Shown in pieces: positions 41,601 to 53,600 of a stretch of 64,000 nt of DNA. Under the pieces are notes generated by a model that was not told the DNA's origin, ran no database searches, and saw only the letters and a program-made list of their open reading frames with translations. Position 1 is the first letter of the stretch, and each line of letters begins with the position of its first letter. This DNA is from Gymnorhina tibicen (lineage: Eukaryota > Chordata > Aves > Passeriformes > Artamidae): NCBI GenBank assembly GCA_013399875.1, contig VXAZ01008017.1, positions 175,161 to 239,160 of the forward strand, given 5' to 3'. Made by a program: the position numbers and the translations under genes.

Positions 41601-44600
41601 ACCACTCTTTTTGGCAGAGAAAAAGTCTTTTATTTATCACCTGGTAAGAATTTTTTGTTTTAAAAATATTCATTAAAGGTTTTTAAAATATTTATGACCA
41701 TTTGACTTCTGTCAGTTCTGATTACTTCATGGTGTTATCTCTGGGAATGAAAGAAACATCTTAAGCTCATGTATTTTCAGTAGCCTTTCTATGCTACAAG
41801 TATCACTGAATATTTTACACAAGCCCGTAGATATATTTCCATCAGTCTTCAGCTTTGTAAATGTTAATGTTGGCAGAAACCAACGTTGTAGGATCCAGCG
41901 TTCCTGACTTCTAACGCTCCTGCATAAAAAGCTTTGGGCCTATCAACAATACTTGTTTTCATTTCGGTTCAAGCTTGTTATTTCCTGTATTTGAATATAA
42001 TTCAGTAGAAAACTCTGAGGATCTTGCAAATCCTCATGGAGATCCACTACAATTTCTCAAATATATTGTGATATTATTGGAGACCAGTAATCAGCAGACT
42101 TGGCAAAAGACACAAAATATGATTTAAAAATATCTCCTCATTTTAGCACTGAAGAGTACTGAACGTGTTATAATTGTGTTGCATAGTGAAAGACAAAGCT
42201 TTAATGACTTTGACATCTATACCTTAGTTATATTTAAATGAGGATTTTTGCAGGAACATTGGAAGAAATTTCAGAAATTAATACTTCTAGGAATACAGAT
42301 ATGTAGCACTCCCTGTAAAATGTCGGAGTGAAGTAAAGAAGGCAGAAGAAAAATGTTATTTTAGGGAATCTAACAATATGAATAAATGGGGAATAGCCTA
42401 GGCAATTATTTGAAGTCTGGTTCCCATCCCTCCTTACTTGTAGAGGATACTGAAAATTACTGTGAAGTTAGATGATAAAGTGTATTTTTCTATGACCAGA
42501 AAAGTACGGTCACTTGTAAAAAAAAAGGAAATACTGCTGCACTGTATTTGTTGTGTTCTCCTTGGTTACTTCCATATCAAATTTACTCACTTCACAAATC
42601 AAAACATGATTTTACTGTCAGCACTGCGAACATAGTCCTAAAAAGAAGGTTTCTTTCTAGTTTTATACATTATCCCCAATGACCACAGAGCTAGAGCAGC
42701 TTTGCTGCCAATTTCACTAGTGCTTCAGAAGATGACCAGCCACACAACAAAGTCTTGAACTGCAAACATCAATATTGAAAATGCAGCTTTTTTAAGATAT
42801 GTTTTTAAGATAAAGTGATAACAAAAACTTTTCCCTTAAAAGATACACAAAGGATTTCCCCTTACCAAATTTACTGTGTTTCGCTCTCATTTTTTTTTTA
42901 CTGGTAGTAGCATATCCCACTCATTTCCTAGTAGAATCACTTAGGTTCCCAGAAGATCACCCAGAGAGCAGAATTGGAAAATAGTCACCTTGCTTGCAAT
43001 GGCCAGCCTTTTGAGTATTAATAAATTACTTATTTTAAAGGTCCAACTGCATTGGAGCCAAAGCCCAAAGTTCAGGGTGGGATCAGGGGTTTTTTTATTA
43101 TTTCAGAGGGGATCACTTCAAGCCTGTGGCTAGTACTTGCCTGTAGGTTTAAGGGTTATCTAGATGGGACAGCAGACAGAAAAAGTAACCTAGAGGTTTT
43201 TGCATGTTCTTGGGTACATTATAGTGAGTCAAATATACTTTAGGAGAAGAACCTGATCAGATAGATAGACTAATGTCACGGTCAAACTCTTTCAAGCAGA
43301 GCCAGAGAAGTTAATGCTGCAATTGCTTGCTAAGTCGTGCCGTAACATCTGGCTCTCATAGGACTGATACTTGTTCAAAATCAGTGTGAAAAGTAATAAA
43401 TTATCCCCAATGAACACAACTGATCTCACCAGTACAAATTTCTTTTAATGTTTAGTTATATACTTGAGAGCAAGAATATATCCTCTTGAAACATATGCTT
43501 TCCTCTACTCCCCTTTGCCATTCCCATCTCCACCATGAGCCTGTTTTAAATTTTCCTAGATTTGGGAATTATTGCTGCATTAAAATTTGAAGTAGAAATG
43601 CAAAGCAATTTGCAATCTGCACAGAGTCTGCAAAAAGAAGATTCATGAGTAATTACAGCTAAACTGGTGCCTGTGCTCCCCTTAAGGAAAAAGACAGCTG
43701 AGAAGCTGTGCATTAGGATTCAAATATAATAATGACTATGTGAGAAGTTATTTTGCACAATGTCTTTTTTTTCCTCCTCATTCTCTGTAATAAATTTACC
43801 ATCATGTTTGAAAAGTAGTTCTAATGCTAAAGAATATTTTTTAGCAACTTTATTTGATATTAACATTATGTCTAGTGTGATGAGGATGAAGTATCAGGTA
43901 CATTCATGGGATAATCTGTTCTTTTAATTGTGTTATCCATTCGTTTCAATTTTTGTCTCAGTGAAAGGTCTGCTTTGTCACAATATTTGTGAGAATTCCC
44001 AAGTAGGTACATGACCTTTCTGTAAAGACTAGAATGAAAATTTATATCAAGATTGTGCCATTATCATTGCAATTAATTGCCTAATCAGACACTATCACAT
44101 TGATTACATTCTAGATATTGTATAAAGTTTGTAGAGTGTTGCAGCATCTTTCTTCTACATCAGAGTACAGCAGATTATGTCAGACTACACTGTAGCATTC
44201 CATTGAAATGTGTGGCTTTTCTTTTGCATATACACATTGTGTACATTTTGGGATAAAAATTAGCTGATGATACCTCTGCTTGGTTGAACATTTTGACTAC
44301 ACTGAAACAGTGTTTGTTTTTCAGGCAACCAGACACTAGTCCAGCCACTGCCAAGCTCTGAACACAGAGTCAAGAGAGCGATGCCCTCTAGGCAATCTGC
44401 TTTTTTTCCTGCCTTCTGTTTGGTGCCATGAATTATTTAATCTGACAACCGCTGATCTACAGTAGTGGTCCAAAATACTTCCATATAAAATAATACCACT
44501 GGCCTCTGGGGCAACATCTGCTGAATTATGAGTTTTTTGGAAGAGTTGCAGCCCTTGAACTTTTGTCTCCAAGCTTTACCAGAATCACTGACCTAGGTTT

Positions 44601-47600
44601 TGTTCTAAGGTAGATATAAGTGATGCAGAGCTCCACTGAGGCAAACCTTGGTGGGTAAATAGGTGTATCAGACTTGCTGCGGATATCCTGATATCCTGAT
44701 ATCCTGATATCCTCTCATTCAGCCAGCTCCTTCACGTAAAAGATCTTTTAGACTCTTGCAAAACTTAAGATTTATTCTAGAGTAAGTGTTAAGGGAGTTT
44801 GAAACACTATGGTATTTCTGACATGTTGACTAAAGGACTTAATGATTACAAGTTTTGAAGCAACCTCTCCCTCCATGATAGGTCCTCAAATCTCTCCCTA
44901 GCAGCTACAGCACTTTGTTAATAGGACAGAAGTTACACCCTCTCTGAAGCAACTATCACTGCCATTCCCACACCTGTCTGCCCTCCGTCTCCTCTGCTCT
45001 GCATTTCTTATTTTCCTGGTGACAAAGGAAGTTACCTGAGATGCTGTTTCAGGATGTGGCAAGTTTATATTGGGTTATGAAATACAGAAAACCTTCTACA
45101 GCAGCCCTGACGTTTGCAACTTGGTAATTGTGTTATGTGCCAGCTCTTGCTCTGTCTCTTGTTGAACCCTTTGTGCTGTTGTGTTGTTCAGTGCTTGTTC
45201 CGTGAGTCTCATCTCAGTGCTGGTTTTCTCCCATAAGTGTACAATTAACTTGGAGCTGTTGCAGTGGTGGGGTAGAAGTTCACAGTTTAACTCCTTTTCC
45301 ATTTTTGTCATGCACTGATTAAACCTACCAGAGTTAGCTTAGGTGGTCATTTGAGTGTGATGTATCCATTACTATAGACTTTGATTTTTGATTTGCCATT
45401 GCTGATTGTATTCAGACCAGTCCTTATTAATACATGATTCTCAGTGTAGGATTTCTGTTTTCAGACTAAGTTTTAGAAAGCAGTATTAACTAACAGAGTT
45501 AGTTAAAATTCCCTTGTTTTTTAATGGGCCCACCATGTGTCTGTGTATTTGGGAATATTTTTTACAGCCACTGTGGGGCTGGGAATGAGCCTGACTCAAT
45601 TTTTGTTGAATACCATATATATTTGCAGTGCTATGTAAGTGATATCTATTAACAACAACATGTGTGGCATTGGGTAACCAGTTTAGGTTTTTTGAGAACT
45701 GTTAAAAACCATGTCATATGTTTAGTATAGTAAATTTCAACTGCACCTCTGCAGCCATAAATAGTTATTTTAAATGCCTTCTTTTTTTTAAGTGCTACTG
45801 TTGTCAGCTGAATTGGCTTATTTCAATAATTCCTAAATACATGGTTTTCCTTGTGCTAGCATAAATTCATGTTATTTGCACCGCCTAAAAAATTATAAGC
45901 AAAGGTTGTATTTATACAAACATTAATTCTTTCTTTTGGGTTTTTTCAGATACCATTGGTTTTTGTAAATTTTATTTCATTCAGTGTGTGAAATGGATGA
46001 GAAACAATTTGCATAATAGCAAATAGTTAAGTGTCTTTAAATTTGTGCTTTGTAGTATATTGAAGATCTTTCCCCGTAAGACAAACTACAAAGATATGTC
46101 TCTTAGTTTTGCCTCTTCAGCAAAACAGGTGTTATATACATGTGACTTTCAGACATGATCTTACCTACCTTCATTTGGTTTGATTGCATTTTAAAGATTG
46201 AATACATCCTGTCAATTTTTCATCTTTCTGTTAGATACAGGATGGAATTGAATTTTAACTCCATTCCATTTAACATCCATTTCTCATTTGAGTCAGCCAA
46301 GGAGAAAACAAGGTATGACAGGAAACTGGGGAAGTGTTTCTCACTACCAGTAATCTCACCTCCACAGTGTGAACACAGTAGCACAGTATCAGCCACAACA
46401 TAGCAGTTCAGTAACAAACTTTTGTCAATTCAGATTGATCTGTGGGTTCTCCACATTTTGTTCCAACCATTTTGTTCTTCACTTCATCCTTAATGTGCTT
46501 TCTATTTTGAAAGCATACTTTATCTCATTGAATGTAGAGGTTAGAGTGGAAATACTGTTGTGTTTCAAGCCCCGTAGGAGCATTACATTTATTGCTTTAA
46601 CAACATGTATTGTGGTCCATAACTCTCTTTTGTTAGAGTTCACTAAAATAACACAGAAACACAAAATTGTTTTCTTTAGCTTGCTTTATTTCAGTCTTTA
46701 TATAAATAATAATTCTGCTGCCAAAACCCTTCTTTCCACCTTTGCCAGCCATTTCAGATAGTAGTCAGCAATCATTTTTCATCTCCCATTTTTATGTTTG
46801 GATAGGTATATGTCTGTGGCTTGCAGAGGCAGGGGCTTAAGCCTTCTGGTTTGTAAGTCTAGTTGAAGTTTTCTGTCAAATTTTTTTACAGCCAGCCATG
46901 TTACCAAGACCCACCTCCACCTATTTAGGAAATAGTTTCCAAATATGAAAGTGTTGTCCTGAGGCTAGGAAGGCAAAATTTTGATGTCCAGCTGCTCTGC
47001 TGGCACACGGTTTGGCCTCAGCTAAGACAGCGTATACCGTCACATCCCTTGGTTGGCTGCTGCGAGGGTGGGAAGGGTGAGTTTACTTCCCATAGCACAG
47101 CGGTTTCAGGGGTGTGGTTGGAAAGCTAAATAGTTTGTTGCAGTCAGACTGTAGGACTGTTTTGTTTAAAGAAATTTCAAAGAAACTACCTCATCTTGAC
47201 CCGAAGTGTTCACTCGCATTCCATCCTTACTAGATATTAGAAACATTGCCTGGGACTAATCATCATGTCAACAGTAAATTAGAGAGTTATTTGTTAGATA
47301 AATATGAAAACAATCTGTATTATAAGAATACATATCTATTTTAAAGGCAGTGCTGTATTTTTTTAAAATTTATATCATCAAATGTATTTAATACTTGCAA
47401 AATTCACTTGACATTTTTATCATTGTTTTCCACACAGTATCAGGCTGCTAATAAGAAAAGTAATCCTAAAATCAACAGCCTTTGCATTTGTTTTTTTCAG
47501 GTCTGAAAGTGAAAAAGTGGTGCATGCTTCATATTTTGTTCTCCTAGTATTAGCATGTTAGCCCAGGGTCTTTCTGCAGCTACAGTCATTTGGAAACTGT

Positions 47601-50600
47601 TAGAAAGGTGTAATGGGCAGTTGATTTTGGCCTGCAGTGTGCATTTATTCTTTCCTCTCAAGAAATTGCTAGCATTGTTGTGGAACATCAGTCCTCCCTT
47701 TCCAAATACACCCTTGTTATCCTTGAAATACTAACATTTTCCCTGCTGGAAGATGCCTTTTTTATTAGATTTTTGTTTCTATCTCCAGCTTTTGCACATC
47801 AGTGCTCATCCTGGCTTTGAATGAATTCAGAGTCCCAGTAATCTTTGGAAGGGAAGCTGAAGGCAATATTTTCTTACCTGAAAGCTCTGCAATAGATGCT
47901 CTGTCTGGAAACAAAGACAGTTTTTCCTTCTCAGGTATTATAGGGACGAGTTTTGAGCTTTGAAAGGATAAAAGAGTCAGTGTCCACAGGGATGGGGGAA
48001 GAGAGTATGTCTTGGTTTGAAAGACAGGTGTCTGCTAAGGAAGGCAGGAGGCCCCCTTGGAATGGAAAATGCAACCCCCTTCCATCCGAATTATTATAAA
48101 TTTGAAATTAAGGGGCTTTCAGGCAAAGATATGAGGAATAGGAATAACAGTTTTTTACTTATATATATATATATATTTATTTATATAACAAAGCAATAAT
48201 ACAGAAANNNNNNNNNNNNNNNNNNNNNNNNNNNNNNNNNNNNNNNNNNNNNNNNNNNNNNNNNNNNNNNNNNNNNNNNNNNNNNNNNNNNNNNNNNNNN
48301 NNNNNNNNNNNNNNNNNNNNNNNNNNNNNNNNNNNNNNNNNNNNNNNNNNNNNNNNNNNNNNNNNNNNNNNNNNNNNNNNNNNNNNNNNNNNNNNNNNNN
48401 NNNNNNNNNNNNNNNNNNNNNNNNGTAATAGAATACACTGTAACCCAGGATAGAGTAAGTGTTAGTAATCTGCAATAAATGGTATTAAAGTTATTTCTGG
48501 AAGATGAGAAGGAGATATTAATGGAACAGGCAGTTTCATTGTACTCTGGTTCTCACTTACTGTGCCTAAAATATTATCCCACAGCCTATGCATCCATACA
48601 CGTGGAAAATGTATAGGAAATGTCACTTGTGAAATGTGATTGATAGGTATTAGTAAAGTTTTACTGTCAAGTAATAATTAGTCTCTGGTAGTGCATATCT
48701 AGGGAATAGCTTTTGGGAGTTTCCCCCCATATTACTGATTACGAGCTTTTCCTTTAGCTAATATTTTATATACACAGTTTGGAAGAAGAAATATTGCATA
48801 AGACTAGTAAAATAGTCAGCACTAAGAAGATTCTATTGTTTTTCCTTACAATATTTTTTAAAAAGAAAACCAGCATGAACTAGGACCATCTGCATGCTAA
48901 ATTTAAGTTCAGTTCCTCTGTGTGTAGCATCAAGCTGACCTTCCTGCTTTCTGCATTTACCCTCTGCAGACTGCTTGCAACTGAAAACAATAAAACTGGA
49001 CTCACAGCATGTCTTTTTCAGTTGTCATAGCTATATGCTGACCTCTGGAAATCACTACTATCTTAAAAGACAAGTAAACTACAAAAAATTAGAATAATCT
49101 AGGCAAAAGCCATAGAACCATTTATTGTTGAGTTGGTCCATTTCCTGTATATTCCTTTGTTTTCCATCATTTTTTACTTAGGCGGCCTTAAAACTATAAG
49201 GCTAAAACCTTTCATGTCACTCATTTACTTGAGAATAAGTATCTTGGAAACTGCATGAGTTATTTTTCAGCACAAGAGTGGAGAAAAAAATGAAACAGGA
49301 ATAAATAGAGAGCTCACAAAATTAGTGGCAAGGACTGAGCAGCAAAGAATGCTGTCTTTGTTGTCACGAGGTGAGTGCTGGGTAGAGATAACTGCCAAGG
49401 ATAAAACTGCATTAGATCTTGCCAAAGAAATTAAAACAAGTAGCACACTTTTCACCTTTATAAATAAAAGTTAAAAAAGGGAAGAGGTGAAACCACTGGG
49501 GGCAGCTTGCACTCTGTCATTCTGCCTTTTTTTCCCCTTTTTCCTTACTTTTAAACAATTTATCTGCATTTCCTAGTTCATTTCCAGTGCAACTTTGTCA
49601 TTGTGACTGCAGAGTCTACTGTGTGTGTCAGTCTTTTGCCAGGGAACCCTTGCTCTCTGAAATACCAGTTTCACAGAGTGAATGAGTCCCAAACAGCAGC
49701 AGTATCCAGCCCACACCCCTCCCCACTGTGGATACAGGCAGGGTTTGACAGCAACAGGGGACTAGCAAAGGCTCCTGTAGCCACTGCACCAGTGAGCGCC
49801 CCAATATTTATCCTTCTGAGTGGCAAACGGTTTCTCCCCAGTGCCTGGATCTACCCCTCAGCTTGAAAATGGCTGAGGCACACCACAGGTCACCACTGGA
49901 GTTTTCCATCTTGTGTGGGATCTTCTGCTTTATAAGCAAGAGAATTTAAGTTTTGCTGGGCAAGACAGTATCTTCTGTCATAGGAATAGTGTAGTTGGAG
50001 GTATGATTAATGGCAAAAGGCACACAAGTAAAGACTACAGTAGCCCTGTCCACTAGTATTAGTTTAGCGGTATAACCAAATTCAAGAAGGTAGCAAGGGT
50101 TCCTAAACAAAGTAATAAATGTTCCTTAAGTCTCAAGGATTTGGTCATGATGGTTGGAAATCAAACTCTTCAACCTTCCTGAGCAGATTAATGACAGTGG
50201 TATTTTGTTGTGGGAACTGTACCTGCCCAGTATATGTTAGTTAGGGTTCTCCTCAGGTGGACAAGCAAGAATGGAAGGAAGAGCAGTAGCAAAAATGTCA
50301 TGTTGCAGCATCTGTTAATTCTGAAGTGCAGGTACAGAGACTTAATACTCTTGATAGTTACATCTTTATTGGTCTCCGTGAATAAGAAATAGTAATCAAA
50401 TTACATGGAGATGGCGGTGAAGAAATACCAGCTGATGGATTATTCCTTCATCTTGGAAGAGTCTTCCATTTTTAGCATTTTAAATGCATACTCTTCTTTT
50501 TTTTATCCCATTCCTTTTGAACAGTGCTTGTGTGAAAGTTGATGTATATACATTATGTTTGTTTATATAGGACAGTTCTTTCAGAAGGGATTTTGTATAC

Positions 50601-53600
50601 AATATAGTCATTCATGCACATACATAGTAATATAAACAAAACAATATAAAGCTTCAGTATAACAAACTAACCATTAGAATAGATTGCATCCACAGAAACC
50701 TAGAGATCTTTCATGTCTCAGTGACATGCATAGCAGTGCAGGACAAGCCTAAGCCACAAGCAGTCCTAGTGATACATGCCACCCCTCCATGTGGAATTTC
50801 TGGCTCCCTGCCCCTGCACTCAGTGGGGATGGGTTACACTGTGGAAATCACCTAGTTCTTCGTTTTTTTTCCAGGAAACAGGCAAGGCAGCTTAGCTGTC
50901 TTTCCCAAGTTACATCAGTCTTACAAATTTCCTGCAATTCATCGTGAAACTGGAGAAGTGTTCAGCTAATATGAGAACCACAATAAAGTGTCTTGTAGAT
51001 ACACTTCCTTCAGGTCACCAGGCAAAGAACTCACTGAGAACTTAAATCTCATAATCTATGCTGGTGTTCCATAGACTTCACACAATGCTTTAGAACATCA
51101 GGGTTTTTTCAGTTGCTGGTTGTGGTTGGTTATTGCTTAGAGAATTCCCCATTGCTGTGATGAAAAACAAACAAACAAACAAACAAACAAAAAAAAAANA
51201 CCTCTAAAGGTTCAATTTTCTCTCTTTGGTTTCTTTCAACAGGTATTTTTGTGTAACAAAAATTTCTGCCTTTAATTTAAAACAAAAAACCAGTAACATT
51301 AAAAAAAATTTTTTTAAAGAAAAAGAGAGAGGAAGGTGGTCCTGTGTCTTACATAGGAAATTTGGAGACCAAGGTGTGCTTGTATTGCTTGTTCACACAT
51401 GGTCCTTGAGTTTATGCCAGGTTTATAACCTCCCTAATCCCACTTTCTTCAATACCAAAATGAGGATGATCAGACATAGTGGGAAACTTAGAAGGTCTGA
51501 TACAAATAATTCCAAACTGATCAGAGATTTTCCATATTACAGATTATCTGGCTTTTAGATTTTATACTTTCTTCTGATGATGAGAAGGTATTACTTACTA
51601 CAGAATTATGAGCAAATGAGGAGAAAATGGGATGGAATTGGCTATTTTCCCTAATTTTGACCACTTCAAAGCATGTACTAAGTTCAGTACTCAGCAGGTT
51701 TTTCTCATGTACCTGTTTTTTAGGTTGTGCTGTCGATGGGCATCCAACCCCAAACATCACCTGGCTTTACTCTGGTGAGCCTCTCAGTCTGCAACATCAA
51801 CTCCTCGCAGCAGGACGGATCCTTCAGATACTCAATGTCAGTGATTTCACTGATGGTGAATTCAGCTGCCTTGCTCAGAATGAGGCTGGCTCGCTCACAC
51901 AAATAATGTCCCTAGCTATACAAGGTAACTCTTCAGTTTCAGTCCTTTCACCCTGGAAAGCTCTTGCCATGGACTTCCCTGCACTTTCTCATCCTGAATT
52001 TCTCCCCTCTGAAGCCATCACCATGCATATCAGGAAAAAGATGTCTCAATGATTTATTGCTATGGATATAGATTTGCAGGACTACTCTGTACCTTACAGT
52101 GTCTTCGGTTTTACTTTACCAAATGACACCAGATATATCTGCCCTGCTGAGCATAAAACACACCTTACCGATTCAAGCTATACTTACGCTGAGCCTGGAC
52201 AATTTTCTTGTCCAGAAATTCAAGACAGAGGTGGTAGAGTTTAAACCCCTTAAACCAGAAGCTCCTCTGTTAATACACAAAGGTCAGTGTCTCACAGTCT
52301 GTTCTTCCTTGAAAACCCTTCACTTGTAAAAGTTCTGGAACTGTTATTGTTAGAGATCTCCCAGAAATAAGACAAAGGCGATAAAGCCACAGAACACTGG
52401 GGTGCAGCTGGGTTGGAACAGAGTATGCAGCTTTCATTGCCCCATCTGCCAGTGATAGAGAGGTGAAGAACTTAACTTTTCCTACAATTTTGCTATAAAA
52501 TTTTAAGTGTGTTGCAGCTCCCACATTTATCTTCAGGACAGATGATCTGTGTGAACTGTCTGGTAAGAGACACAAGGTTTCAAGAGCACAGAGTCATAGA
52601 TACTGCTGGGAAGTAAAGCTAACCACATCTTCATTAAATTACACACCTCTAAAAGTATAGTCCTGCTCACTGGCATCTGGCTTCACTTAACTGCCATACC
52701 ATGTTATTCAGTTGCCATGCCTGATGCTTCTAAGCACCAAAAAACTGGGTTTGTTACGCCAAAGGTGGTCAGGGGTTTGAATCATGTGCCTGGCATGGGT
52801 AGGTAGCTCCTCTTCACTGAATCCTTGTATTTCATCCTGGAGAACATCTTCAGCTCTCTCCTTTCTAATTGAACTCCTGCTGTCAGTTTTTCAGTGTTAA
52901 CATGCCTCTCCCACACTTCCTGGCAGAATACCGGTGGTCAGTGGACAAACTGACAGCTTGTTCAGCTTCCTGCGGCCACAGAGGGGTGCAGCTGCCCCTG
53001 CTGAGGTGCTTACTGGATGGGGCCGAAGTCAACACCTCCTACTGCAGAGAGACACCCAAGCCATCTCTGCAGCCCATCGCATGCAACAGGAGAGACTGCC
53101 CTTCACGGTTCGTCTGTCTCATGTTAAAATAGCTTACACGCATTTAAGGTGTGCTGGAAGAGTTCTTTGTACAGGACATCACACCACTGCAGCCTCTCCG
53201 GTGCCTGTTTGGAGAAGTCATGGCTAAAAGGGAATTTATGAGTGCTTGATCCAAACAGCTGGGATTTTGTAGCAATACTTGTGGAAAACTTTGAAAGTAC
53301 AAGGTAGAAAGAGAGTTCATTGTCTTGGGTGATTCCAGCCACACCTTACATGAAATATAAGTATCATGCCTGTTCTGAGCACTGCACATATGGAAATTTT
53401 GTCACCCAGAAATGTAGGACCATTTCTTTTTTGTGTTAAACATGGTTTCATAGAAGTTTGCCCCAACAATGTAACAGACAAGAAGCTAAGATTAGCAGCT
53501 ATTTTGGGATTTTATTCTGAGTTCTTTTGTTGCCTGAACATCAATATGGCAGGACTGTAGCTGTATCTGCAGCTGCAAAGAATTCCCTTAGCAGGGTGGA

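Larger units (their letters stand above)
48008..48424 (+). mobile_element. LTR of a bird endogenous retrovirus, 3' part lost in assembly gap
   Basis: It begins TGTCTTGGTTTGAAAGACAG at 48008 and continues through a moderately GC-rich U3-like start. A stretch with GAATTATTATAAATTTG and GGGGCTTTCAGGCAAAGATA follows, then an A/T-rich part with a TA run that enters the gap. From recall this matches an abundant LTR family of songbird genomes; the family name needs a Repbase check. The five bases before it are GAGTA, and the first resolved bases after the gap are GTA. That would be consistent with a target-site duplication partly hidden by the gap. From 48008 to the gap end is 417 bp at face value, a plausible solo-LTR size, though gap length may be arbitrary and a longer element could be collapsed. 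Confidence 0.6.
38472..51723 (+). other. ADAMTSL3: 13.3-kb intron between visible exons 8 and 9
   Basis: The longest complete intron in the window; donor GTAAGT, acceptor GTTTTTTAG. Recognisable content: a (TA)n run at about 38729-38746, a four-copy 8-bp tandem repeat at 44682-44713, an LTR-like start at 48008 running into an assembly gap (48208-48424), and a (CAAA)n/A-run at 51163-51198 with one ambiguous base at 51199. The 130-codon frame at 46369-46761 and the other small frames show no domain. Confidence 0.85.

Noticed and set aside
46369..46761. 130-codon hydrophobic open frame in the long intron
   Set aside because: Composition matches translation of AT-rich noncoding DNA; no motif, no splice or promoter context.
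48155..48475. Minus-strand frames spanning the gap
   Set aside because: They consist mostly of untranslatable N and are meaningless.
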